Assembly: GCF_026410385.1 (NCBI RefSeq)
Contig: NZ_JAPMLT010000002.1
Location: 372,001-436,000 of the forward strand
Length of the DNA stretch: 64,000 nucleotides
Origin: Tumebacillus lacus
GTDB taxonomy: Bacteria > Bacillota > Bacilli > Tumebacillales > Tumebacillaceae
Direction: 5' to 3'
The notes below the pieces were generated by a model that was not told where the DNA came from, ran no database searches, and was given only the letters and a program-made list of their open reading frames with translations. Positions 44,572-52,224 of this stretch are shown one piece after another. The number at the start of each line of letters is the position of its first letter. The stretch's first letter is position 1. The translations under genes and the position numbers were made by a program.

Positions 44572-46170
44572 ATGATGAAACTGTTACGCAAACTGCTCAA
44601 AAAATCACATCGGCGGCCATCCACCGAGGCACCGATCAAAGAAGCACCCAACATCCCCGAAGGACAGCTCGGCACGTACGCGGAGAACGTGCAGCAGCTC
44701 AAAAATGTCTTCAAAGGCTGCAACGACATCAAACTGCGCGAACTCCAGCCCGGCACGCTGACAAACGGGACGATCTTTATGGTGTACGTCGAGTCGCTGT
44801 CGAAGATCGACGCGCTGGAGCACGGCATTTCGTTTATGCACAGTTTGGTCCAGCCGCCCAAAAATCTGCGGCCCAACGAGACGACCGGCAGCATGGAAGC
44901 CCGCAAACTCCCCGATTTCAAATCGGTCGTCGAATGGGTGCTCGAAGGCTGGTCGGTCTACTGCCTGCCAAACGGCGAGGTCTACGCGGTCAACACCTAT
45001 CTGCCGCCGCAACGCTCCATCGAACGCTCCGAGACAGAGGGCATCATCCTCGGTCCCCAAGAGGCGTTCAACGAATCGATTCAGACCAACCTCTCGATCA
45101 TCCGCCGCCGCATCAAATCCACCGACCTGAAAGTCAAAGCGTACAAGGTCGGCAAATACTCGCAAAACTGGGTCGCCATCGTCTATATGAACCATCTCGC
45201 CCAAAGCGAATACGTGCAGACGCTGGAGGAGCGCGTACAGGCGATCAACATCGACCTGATCATGGACAGCGGCGACCTCGCCCAGATGATCGATGACAAC
45301 CCGAACTCGCCGTTTCCTCAATATCATATGACCGAGCGGCCGGAGCGCATCGCTTCGCACCTGCTCGACGGCAAAGTCGCCGTCTTTGTCGACGGCACGC
45401 CGTTCGTGCTGTCAGGTCCCGCTTCGTTTATTGAATTTTTCCAGACCTCCGAAGACTACGCGAACCGCTGGGCGGCCGCATCGGTCATCCGAACGCTGCG
45501 CATCGTCGGGGTGTTGATCTCGATCTCGCTGTCCGCTCTCTATGTGGCGGTCGTCACGTATCACTATCAGATGATCCCGACCGACATGCTCATTTCCCTG
45601 ACCGAATCCCGTGCACGAGTACCCTTTCCGCCGGTGCTTGAGACGATGATTATGGAACTCACCATCGAACTGCTGCGTGAAGCCGGTGCCCGTCTGCCCG
45701 CCAAAACCGGTCAGACGATCGGTATCGTCGGCGGTATCGTCATCGGACAAGCGGCGGTCTCGGCAGGATTTGCCTCCAACATCCTGATCATCTCGGTCGC
45801 GCTTTCGACCGTCGCCTCCTTTATCACGCCGAGTTACATCATGTCCAGCGCCCTGCGCGCCATCCGGTTCGGACTGATCATGCTCGCCGGATTTTGGGGG
45901 CTGTACGGGTTGTTTATCGGGCTGTTGATGATGGTGCTCCACTTCCTGCGGCTCACCTCGATGGGCGCCCCTTATTTCTCACCGTTTGCCCCGCTTCGGA
46001 TCAGCGACTGGAAAGACACGCTCATCCGCGCGCCATTGCCTTTTATGAAATACCGGCCGACTAACACCCGTCCGAAAGATACGGACCGACAGCCGTTTAA
46101 AAAAGAGGCGACCAAACGATCGATCCCCACCTCCGCCACCGTCGACTCGGAGAAAGGAGAGAGCGAATGA
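44572..46170 (+). CDS. gerAA: Spore germination receptor A subunit (GerA family, GerAA-like)
   Basis: A 532-residue inner-membrane subunit of a germinant receptor. It has a long hydrophilic N-terminal part (1-310) with the family blocks NESIQTNLSIIRRRI and DLIMDSGDLAQMIDDNPNSPFPQYHMTERPERIASHLLDGKVAVFVDGTP. Five to six membrane helices follow (about 320-480), including RARVPFPPVLETMIMELTIELLREAGARLP. ATG 44572 is chosen because GGGAGGGG lies about 9 bases upstream. It overlaps gerAB by four bases. The operon is on the plus strand, inserted between prfA and tdk. Confidence 0.92.
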   Translation: MMKLLRKLLKKSHRRPSTEAPIKEAPNIPEGQLGTYAENVQQLKNVFKGCNDIKLRELQPGTLTNGTIFMVYVESLSKIDALEHGISFMHSLVQPPKNLRPNETTGSMEARKLPDFKSVVEWVLEGWSVYCLPNGEVYAVNTYLPPQRSIERSETEGIILGPQEAFNESIQTNLSIIRRRIKSTDLKVKAYKVGKYSQNWVAIVYMNHLAQSEYVQTLEERVQAINIDLIMDSGDLAQMIDDNPNSPFPQYHMTERPERIASHLLDGKVAVFVDGTPFVLSGPASFIEFFQTSEDYANRWAAASVIRTLRIVGVLISISLSALYVAVVTYHYQMIPTDMLISLTESRARVPFPPVLETMIMELTIELLREAGARLPAKTGQTIGIVGGIVIGQAAVSAGFASNILIISVALSTVASFITPSYIMSSALRAIRFGLIMLAGFWGLYGLFIGLLMMVLHFLRLTSMGAPYFSPFAPLRISDWKDTLIRAPLPFMKYRPTNTRPKDTDRQPFKKEATKRSIPTSATVDSEKGESE

Positions 46171-47318
46171 ACGACCTGCCAAAGCAAGCAAAAAACGATC
46201 ATTCCTTGCGCTCCATCGACTTTATCCAAACGCTCTTTTTCGTGCAGACCGTTCAGGTCGGCATAGGCCTGTTCAACCTGCCGCGCATCGTCTCCGAGGA
46301 GGCGGGGCATGACGGCTGGATCTCGATCCTCCTGGCCGGCGGCCTCTCCCAGATCTCGATGGTCGTGATCGTCGTGTTGCTGCGCCGCTTTCACAACTGC
46401 GATCTCTACGCGATCATGACGCATGTCTTCGGGAAGTGGATCGGCCGGCTGTTCGGCGGTCTGTTTGCCCTGTACGCAGTCTGCGTCGCGGCCATCGTCT
46501 CGCGCACCTACATCGAGATCGTCCAGAGCTGGCTGTTTCCCACCACCTCGACGCTCGTCTTCTTCCTTTTGTTCGTTGTCCCGTTGCTCTATTGTGCCAC
46601 CGGCGGACCGCGCGTGCTGGGCCAGTTTGCTGTCGTGACCTTTTTTGCGACCTTTTGGCTGATGCTGTTCCTGATCACGCCAGGTCTTCAGATCGAGACG
46701 ACGTTCTATCAGCCGCTCTTCGAAGCCCCCATCGGCGATCTCGTGCGCGGACTGTGGAAAGTGTCCGCCTCTGTCGTCGGATTTGAACTTTTGCTCGTGA
46801 TCTATCCGTACGTGCAACGCAAGAATAAAGTGATGCTCGCCTCGTCGATCGGGATCTGGTTCACCACGTTTATCTATTTGATCGTCACGTTGGTGGCGAT
46901 CGGCTTTTATTCCCAAGAGCAGATCAAAGACATGATCTCCCCCACCCTGCACATGTTCAAAGTGGTGCAGATCCCGATCATCGAGCGCGTCGAACACATC
47001 GGCATCGCGACGTGGTCGTTTCTGATCGTCAACACGGCCGGTTCCTACCTGTGGGCGGCAGGCCGCTATCTGTACACGTACGGCCGTTGGTCGGAGAAGA
47101 GGTGCATCTATCTGGTTGTCCCGCTGCTGATCTTGCTCGGCGTCTTTCCGCAGGATGTGTTCGTGCTGGTCTCCTTTGAATACTACCTCGGTCTGATCGG
47201 CGGCACGGTCTCGCTCGCTCTGCCCGCGCTGCTTTTGATCTGCGCCATCGTGTTGAAGAAAAAAGGCGAGCCGCCGCAGCCGGGCGACTCCGAGCCGAAA
47301 GAGGAGGCGACCGCCTGA
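46167..47318 (+). CDS. gerAB: Spore germination receptor B subunit (GerAB-like amino-acid permease fold)
   Basis: A 383-residue protein with about ten membrane helices of the APC superfamily. The B subunit is thought to form the germinant-binding site. The family start IDFIQTLFFVQTVQVGIGLFNLPR and the KVSASVVGFELLLVIYPYVQRK segment are present. Four-base overlap with gerAA and one-base overlap with gerAC show a tightly coupled operon. Ligand unknown. Confidence 0.92.
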   Translation: MNDLPKQAKNDHSLRSIDFIQTLFFVQTVQVGIGLFNLPRIVSEEAGHDGWISILLAGGLSQISMVVIVVLLRRFHNCDLYAIMTHVFGKWIGRLFGGLFALYAVCVAAIVSRTYIEIVQSWLFPTTSTLVFFLLFVVPLLYCATGGPRVLGQFAVVTFFATFWLMLFLITPGLQIETTFYQPLFEAPIGDLVRGLWKVSASVVGFELLLVIYPYVQRKNKVMLASSIGIWFTTFIYLIVTLVAIGFYSQEQIKDMISPTLHMFKVVQIPIIERVEHIGIATWSFLIVNTAGSYLWAAGRYLYTYGRWSEKRCIYLVVPLLILLGVFPQDVFVLVSFEYYLGLIGGTVSLALPALLLICAIVLKKKGEPPQPGDSEPKEEATA

Positions 47319-48433
47319 TGGTCAAACGGCCATTTTCCAAATGGGGGCTGGCTCTGCTCTGTCTCGCCGTGCTGGTCACCGGATGCGCCCGGCAAAACAT
47401 CCTCGAAGATCTCGGTCTGGTGCTCGCCGTCGGCTACGACCTCGCCGACGACGGCAAACTGGTGTTGACCGTCACGATGCCGGAGATCTCCAGAGAGGCC
47501 CAAGAAAAGGTTCAAGTGATCACCTCCAAAGGCGACCTGAGCAAAGAAGCGCGGGAAAACATCGCGATGAGCACCGACCGACAGATCGTCAACGGACAAC
47601 TGCGCACGGTGGTCTTTTCTGAAAAGCTGGCCCGCAAAGGCGTGTGGAAGACGCTGGACACGATCTTGCGGGACGTGAACATCACCTCGAACGTGGTGGT
47701 CGCCATCACAGACGGAGAGACGCGGGAACTGCTGCACACCCGATTTCCCGACCGGCCGCGCATCGGCCGCTACCTGTTCGAACTGCTGCGCAAAGAAGCG
47801 AAAAGCTTTACCGTGCCCCGCACCAATGTGCATGATTTCGCCCGTCTCTATTACACCCGGGGAGCCGACCCCTATGCGCCTTATGTTCAGCTCAAAAACG
47901 GAGCGGTGCGGGCAGCGGGCACCGCTCTGTTTCACAGGGACCGCTTCGTCGGGTCCCTGTCTCCGGAAGAGACCAAGATGCTCCTGCTTTTGCAAGGCAA
48001 AGGACAAGGCGGCGACATCAAACACTCCTTTGACACCCACAACGGCAAAAAGGAGATGGTCATGCTCACCTTCGTCCGCACCAACCCGAAACGGGAGATC
48101 ATCGTCCGCCCAGGCAAACCGGTGCTGGTCCGCTATCAGGTCCAAGTCGGCGGACAGGTCGTCGAGTATACGGGCGATCTCGACCTGACGCGGGAGAAAA
48201 ACAAGAAGATCGTGGAAAAGAGCATTGAGGAAGGGTTGTCAAATCGGATCATCGACCTGTTTGAACAGCTCCAGCATCAATACAAGAGCGACCCGCTCGG
48301 GATCGGAGAAGCGATACGCGCCACCGGTGGCTATCGTCCTTGGACCGAGGAAAAATGGCGGGACCTCTATCAAAACGCTGAGATCGAAGTGAAGTTTGAC
48401 CTTCGCCTCGTACGCACAGGGATGACCAAATAA
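47318..48433 (+). CDS. gerAC: Spore germination receptor C subunit (GerAC-like lipoprotein)
   Basis: A 371-residue lipoprotein. The lipobox VLVTGC puts the lipidated Cys near residue 23. The three-domain GerAC layout is supported by LGLVLAVGYDLADDGKLVLTVTMP, GQLRTVVFSEKLARKGVWKTLDTILRDVNI, and the C-terminal IIDLFEQLQHQYKSDPLGIGEAIR. The operon ends in a terminator just after the gene. Confidence 0.93.
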   Translation: MVKRPFSKWGLALLCLAVLVTGCARQNILEDLGLVLAVGYDLADDGKLVLTVTMPEISREAQEKVQVITSKGDLSKEARENIAMSTDRQIVNGQLRTVVFSEKLARKGVWKTLDTILRDVNITSNVVVAITDGETRELLHTRFPDRPRIGRYLFELLRKEAKSFTVPRTNVHDFARLYYTRGADPYAPYVQLKNGAVRAAGTALFHRDRFVGSLSPEETKMLLLLQGKGQGGDIKHSFDTHNGKKEMVMLTFVRTNPKREIIVRPGKPVLVRYQVQVGGQVVEYTGDLDLTREKNKKIVEKSIEEGLSNRIIDLFEQLQHQYKSDPLGIGEAIRATGGYRPWTEEKWRDLYQNAEIEVKFDLRLVRTGMTK

Positions 48434-48445
48434 ACAGAGGCATGC

Positions 48446-48480
48446 AAAAAGCGGAGCCCGGCAAACAGGGCTCCGCTCTT
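48446..48480 (+). terminator. gerA operon terminator
   Basis: AGCGGAGCCC (48450-48459) and GGGCTCCGCT (48468-48477), flanked by A and T runs, so it may also serve the convergent yhcN-like gene. Confidence 0.85.
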
Positions 48481-48499
48481 TCCCTTAGGAAGCAAACGG

Positions 48500-49165
48500 T
48501 CAGCGCACCGGCACGGCCGGCATCGCGTTCGGACCGACTGCCGGGATCTGTCGGGTCAGATCCATGAAGTCGTCGTTGAACATGTTCAGCGAGTGCCCGG
48601 AACGCAGTTCGTCCGAGATGCGCTGGATGCGACGGGTCAGCTGACGGTCGGTGGTGATGTGCACGCGCTGGAACTCCGGAGCCTGCACAAGGATGCGTTG
48701 GCGCACGTACTGTGTCAGACCAGCCTTTTGATGCGGTTTGACCCCGCGCTCCAAGTTCATCCCGAGCACCACCGTGCGGCCGACGACCAAGGCGCGCGCG
48801 TTGGCGACGCCGTTGACCGAACTGGCGAGGGTCGCGATGCGGTCGGCGGTAAACGTGTGCGGATATGCGCCTTGCGTCAGATCGGAGCCGCCGCCCGGCT
48901 GAGCGAACGAGCGCAGATCGACAGACGGATTGGCGATGTCGTTGCGGCCGGAGAGATGCTCGCGGTCGCCGTCGCCGTCCACGTCGATGTTCTTGTTGTC
49001 AAACTGCGGCGCGTTTTGACGCTGTGCTCCCGGGCCGATCTCCAGCGTGTTCATCCCTTCCGAACTCTGTCGGTGCGACTCCGGGCCCGCTGTGGGAGCG
49101 CACCCCACCATCAGGCCTGCGACCAGCAGAGCGCTCAGACCTTTGATCCACGTTTTCGTTTGCAT
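48500..49165 (-). CDS. YhcN/YlaJ family sporulation lipoprotein
   Basis: A 221-residue lipoprotein with lipobox VAGLMVGC (lipidated Cys near residue 22), then a polar Asn/Asp-rich linker. The C-terminal YhcN/YlaJ domain has ADRIATLASSVNGVANARALVVGRTVVLGMNLE and RQRILVQAPEFQRVHITTDRQLTRRIQRI. The family is known from spore inner membrane and germination. ATG 49165 is chosen with GGAGG 8 bases upstream; a GTG three codons earlier overlaps it. It converges with gerAC, consistent with a spore role. Confidence 0.88.
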   Translation of the reverse strand: MQTKTWIKGLSALLVAGLMVGCAPTAGPESHRQSSEGMNTLEIGPGAQRQNAPQFDNKNIDVDGDGDREHLSGRNDIANPSVDLRSFAQPGGGSDLTQGAYPHTFTADRIATLASSVNGVANARALVVGRTVVLGMNLERGVKPHQKAGLTQYVRQRILVQAPEFQRVHITTDRQLTRRIQRISDELRSGHSLNMFNDDFMDLTRQIPAVGPNAMPAVPVR

Positions 49166-49226
49166 CAAGGTCACCTCCTTCGGGTTACCTCTAGGTTGCC
49201 CGAGAGCGGTACGTGCGACACTGGCA

Positions 49227-49262
49227 AAAAGAGGCCTCTTCCGGTGGGGAAGAAGCCTCTTT
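49227..49262 (-). terminator. tdk terminator
   Basis: On the minus strand AAAGAGGC plus TTCTTCC pairs with GGAAGA plus GGCCTCTTT and ends in T5. It lies between tdk and the yhcN-like gene. Confidence 0.75.
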
Positions 49263-49293
49263 GGATGATGTGTGTATCAGAGTACGCATGTGA

Positions 49294-49908
49294 TCAGACG
49301 CCTTGCTTGGCATCGCCGACCTCGCAGACAGCGCCGCGCGGCACGTCGTGACAATGGCGGCACCGCGCCTCGTATGCCTCCGCCGCGCCGACTTGGATGA
49401 TCGGATCATCGTAGCCGGCCGGGCGGCCGTCGATCAGCCGCTGGTTACGGTTGGCCGGCGCGCCGCAGACGTTACAGATCGCCTGCAGTTTGGTGACGTA
49501 CTCGGCGATGGCGAGCAACTGCGGCGTCGGGCCGAACGGCTCGCCGCGAAAATCTTGGTCGAGACCGGCGACGATGACGCGCTTGCCGTCGTCCGCCCAG
49601 TTCTGGCACCATTCGATGATCGCCGGATCGAAAAATTGGACCTCGTCCACCGCGATCACCTCGACGTCCGGGTCGATCAAGTCGAGGATATCGCTCACAC
49701 AAGCGACCGGGATCGCATCGGCGCGGTCACCGCTGTGCGAAACGACCGCCGTCTGGTGATAGCGGTTGTCGATTTGAGGCTTGAATACTTGGACGTGCTG
49801 GCGGGCGATCTTGGCCCGTTTGACGCGACGGATCAGCTCTTCACTTTTGCCGGAGAACATGCTGCCGCAGATGACTTCGATCCACCCCGGCTGTTTCATA
49901 ACATGCAA
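49294..49908 (-). CDS. tdk: Thymidine kinase
   Basis: Phosphorylates thymidine to dTMP in salvage. A 204-residue type II kinase. The P-loop [15 protein letters not shown], the Mg-binding VDEVQFFD, and the zinc Cys pairs CNVCG and CRHCH are intact. The first ATG at 49908 has GGGAGAG about 10 bases upstream; another ATG three codons later is possible. In B. subtilis tdk is also next to rpmE. Confidence 0.95.
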   Translation of the reverse strand: MHVMKQPGWIEVICGSMFSGKSEELIRRVKRAKIARQHVQVFKPQIDNRYHQTAVVSHSGDRADAIPVACVSDILDLIDPDVEVIAVDEVQFFDPAIIEWCQNWADDGKRVIVAGLDQDFRGEPFGPTPQLLAIAEYVTKLQAICNVCGAPANRNQRLIDGRPAGYDDPIIQVGAAEAYEARCRHCHDVPRGAVCEVGDAKQGV

Positions 49909-49944
49909 CCGCGATCTCTCCCTGTGTCGATGTCGTGTAGAATC

Positions 49945-49977
49945 AAAAAAACAGGGCCGGATGACCCTGTTTTTTGT
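49945..49977 (-). terminator. rpmE terminator
   Basis: AAAAAAACAGGG and CCCTGTTTTTT around a 9-base loop. It ends rpmE on the minus strand, before tdk. Confidence 0.85.
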
Positions 49978-49983
49978 GTCCGA

Positions 49984-50181
49984 TTAACGGTTGTATTTCT
50001 TCTTGAACTTGTCGACGCGGCCGCCTGCATCGATAAACTTTTGCTTACCGGTGTAGAACGGGTGGCACTGCGAGCAGATCTCGACTTTGAGGCCCTCAGT
50101 GGTGGAGCCGGTCTCGAACTTGTTGCCGCACGCGCAGGATACGGTGGTGACGTGGAACTTCGGATGGATCTCAGTTTTCAT
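49984..50181 (-). CDS. rpmE: 50S ribosomal protein L31 (zinc-binding type)
   Basis: A 65-residue ribosomal protein. Zinc ligands CACG and [14 protein letters not shown] identify the C+ form of L31. ATG 50181 follows AAAGAGGTG and matches the family start ([10 protein letters not shown]). The frame continues 52 residues further up without support. Confidence 0.96.
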   Translation of the reverse strand: MKTEIHPKFHVTTVSCACGNKFETGSTTEGLKVEICSQCHPFYTGKQKFIDAGGRVDKFKKKYNR

Positions 50182-50453
50182 GACTTTCACCTCTTTCCTG
50201 GTCATAGTTTTTGCCATGACCCTTTGTTCATACGAAAGGTAGTATAACACAATCTCTTTTTTGGATGCAAGAGACTCAGTTCCCTCATTTCTCGCTTGAA
50301 TAAAGATATCAACGTAAAAATGCTTTACAAACTTCAAATTAGAGTGTACTTTAAATATAGGGTCGCGAACCGTAACGAGTTACTTAATAGATAGAGAAAT
50401 TACATGAGTTTATTGTTCTTTGGAAAGTATGCAACAGAAGGAGTGAAGCAACA

Positions 50454-51743
50454 GTGGTTTCGTTGGGACAAAAAATCCGCGAGTTGCGTATCCGCAAAGG
50501 ATTGACGCAACAGGAGTTGGGCTCCGGTATCGTCACGATCTCGATGATCTCGCAGATCGAATCGGATAAAGCCTACCCGTCGCACAAAGTTTTAGAGCAG
50601 ATCGCTTCCCGTCTGGAGACGCCGATTGAGTATTTCGTCGCCGACATGCAGACGCAGATGGAGCAGAGCTCGATCTATAAATTGGCAAAGGCTTATTTGG
50701 CCGCCCAAAACTATGACATGGCGATCCCGCTGTTTCGGGATCTGATCTCGACCCCCGCGCCCCATCTCCCCGTGCATGAGGTGCAATACGACCTCGCCGA
50801 CGCGTTTTTGATGAGCGAAGAGGTGGAGAAGGCGGTCGAACTGTTTGAGCAGGTGCTGGACACGGTGGTACGCAAAAACGACAACCACTTCACCCTGCTG
50901 TGCTTGAACAAGCTCGGCGAAGCGCGCTATTCGCAAGAGAACTACCCGCTGGCTCTCTACCATTGGCGCAAAGCGTACGAGACGTTTTCCCGCGTCAAGG
51001 AGATCGACCCGTTCACCCGCGCCCGCATCATCTCCAACCTCGCGCACGCTCATTTTCAACTCGGTGAGTTTGAAGATGCGATCCGCTTCTATCAAGAGTC
51101 GTACAACCTGCTGCGCGGCAGCACCAACCTCCGCCAGTTGGCGGAGGTCTATCTGCGACTTGGCATCTCCTATCAGAAGATGCGCGAGTGGAGTCGCGCC
51201 GTCGACTATTGCCACGACGCGCTGACGATCTACGAGAGCCTGCAAAACATCAAGCAAGCGATCGATGTAAAAGCCAACTTTGCGCTGGTCGAGGCGGAGC
51301 AAGGCCGCACCGACGACGCGATCACGCTCTTGCACGAGTGCCTGAGCGAATACCGCCGTCAGGAGATCCCGGTCGACAGCGCGATGATCCACCGCGAGAT
51401 CGTGATGCTGTACGTGCGGGCCGGCCGCCTGCAAGAAGCGGAGGCGTTCTGCCAGGAGTCGCTGTTCCTGATGGCCGAGCAGCCGGAGCATCAAGCACAG
51501 ATCTACCACGCCCTCTCCGCTGTCAAACGCGAGCAAGGCGAGATCCCGGCCGCGATTGAATGGTTGAAACGCGCTTTGAACACGTTCCAAGAACGCAACC
51601 AACTGCGCGAGACCCGCTTGGCTTATCAAGAGCTGGCCAACCTGTATGAACACCTCGGCGATTATGTGATGGCAAACGACACGCTGCGGCAGATGAACGC
51701 GATCCTCGACACGTCGCTGCGCCGCATCGGTATCTTGGTCTAG
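50454..51743 (+). CDS. HTH-TPR quorum-sensing-type regulator (RRNPP, NprR-like)
   Basis: A 429-residue cytoplasmic regulator. Residues about 5-64 are an XRE helix-turn-helix (IRELRIRKGLTQQELGS...SMISQIESDKAYPSHKVLEQIA). From about 75 to the end come eight or nine tetratricopeptide repeats (for example YSQENYPLALYHWRKAYETF, FQLGEFEDAIRFYQESYNLL, YEHLGDYVMANDTLRQMNAI). This is the plan of NprR/PlcR-type RRNPP receptors. GTG 50454 has AAGGAG about 10 bases upstream. The gene is followed by its own terminator and, 311 bp later, by a 37-codon gene with features of a secreted pro-peptide. It interrupts the rho-rpmE neighbourhood seen in B. subtilis. Confidence 0.85.
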   Translation: MVSLGQKIRELRIRKGLTQQELGSGIVTISMISQIESDKAYPSHKVLEQIASRLETPIEYFVADMQTQMEQSSIYKLAKAYLAAQNYDMAIPLFRDLISTPAPHLPVHEVQYDLADAFLMSEEVEKAVELFEQVLDTVVRKNDNHFTLLCLNKLGEARYSQENYPLALYHWRKAYETFSRVKEIDPFTRARIISNLAHAHFQLGEFEDAIRFYQESYNLLRGSTNLRQLAEVYLRLGISYQKMREWSRAVDYCHDALTIYESLQNIKQAIDVKANFALVEAEQGRTDDAITLLHECLSEYRRQEIPVDSAMIHREIVMLYVRAGRLQEAEAFCQESLFLMAEQPEHQAQIYHALSAVKREQGEIPAAIEWLKRALNTFQERNQLRETRLAYQELANLYEHLGDYVMANDTLRQMNAILDTSLRRIGILV

Positions 51744-51772
51744 CCAGCACTTCAACTACGTGAGATGACCCG

Positions 51773-51797
51773 GCCCGCCGACTCTGGCGGGCTTTTT
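51773..51797 (+). terminator. Terminator after the RRNPP-type regulator
   Basis: GCCCGCC (51773-51779) and GGCGGGC (51786-51792), then T5. It separates regulator and peptide gene into two transcription units. Confidence 0.8.
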
Positions 51798-51816
51798 GTG
51801 TCACCTCCCGCTGTCA

Positions 51817-51848
51817 AACGGCGTGTAAAACGCCGTTAATCGGTTAAC
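51817..51848. promoter_or_regulatory. Two candidate operator palindromes upstream of the peptide gene
   Basis: AACGGCGT (51817-51824) and ACGCCGTT (51830-51837) form an 8-bp inverted repeat with 5-base centre. It overlaps GTTAA-TCGG-TTAAC (51835-51848). Both lie 75-105 bp upstream of the -35 box of the peptide gene. No T run follows, so they are not terminators. Binding of the upstream regulator is an inference. Confidence 0.45.
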
Positions 51849-51921
51849 ATTTTTGTAGAATCTTGTAGTTTGATGGCGCGATTTGTCTGAAAATATACGA
51901 TCTTTACTTTACATAATCTCA

Positions 51922-51949
51922 TTGTAATCATTCTTCCCTGCGTTATAAT
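51922..51949 (+). promoter_or_regulatory. Sigma-A-type promoter of the peptide gene
   Basis: -35 TTGTAA (51922-51927), 16-base spacer, -10 TATAAT (51944-51949), in an AT-rich stretch. It leaves a leader of about 100 bases before the GTG at 52055. Confidence 0.7.
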
Positions 51950-52054
51950 AAATATAAGACGGAGAACCCAAGCCGACTTACAAAGATACTCACCCGGAGA
52001 TGGCGTTCAGGAATCTTCTCGTCCTTGTTGATCAATTACATTGGAGGTCATCAC

Positions 52055-52168
52055 GTGAAGAAACACATGATTTCGACCATTTTTGCCGTTTGTAACCTTG
52101 TAAGCGACACGATCATGGGCTGGTGGAATGACCACGAGCCGAACGAGATCGCTCTCACTGTTGCCTAA
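52055..52168 (+). CDS. Putative signalling pro-peptide (37 aa), partner of the RRNPP-type regulator
   Basis: A 37-codon frame starting at GTG with GGAGG 7 bases upstream, a promoter of its own and a perfect terminator after the stop. The product begins MKKH, has a hydrophobic core from Met5 to Val16 like a short export signal, then a polar tail after Trp23-Trp24 (NDHEPNEIALTVA). This is the form of Phr, PapR and NprX pro-peptides, whose C-terminal 5-10 residues are the signal. Its place directly downstream of an HTH-TPR receptor is the hallmark of RRNPP pairs. The mature sequence cannot be deduced here; NEIALTVA or a part of it is the natural guess. Alternative: an unrelated small membrane peptide. 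Confidence 0.75.
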   Translation: MKKHMISTIFAVCNLVSDTIMGWWNDHEPNEIALTVA

Positions 52169-52179
52169 CAACCGAATGT

Positions 52180-52210
52180 AAAAAGCCTCGACATCTGTCG
52201 AGGCTTTTTT
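52180..52210 (+). terminator. Bidirectional terminator between peptide gene and radical SAM gene
   Basis: AGCCTCGAC (52184-52192) and GTCGAGGCT (52197-52205) with an ATCT loop, preceded by A5 and followed by T7. Confidence 0.9.
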
Positions 52211-52224
52211 TCCGGTTCCGGGGC

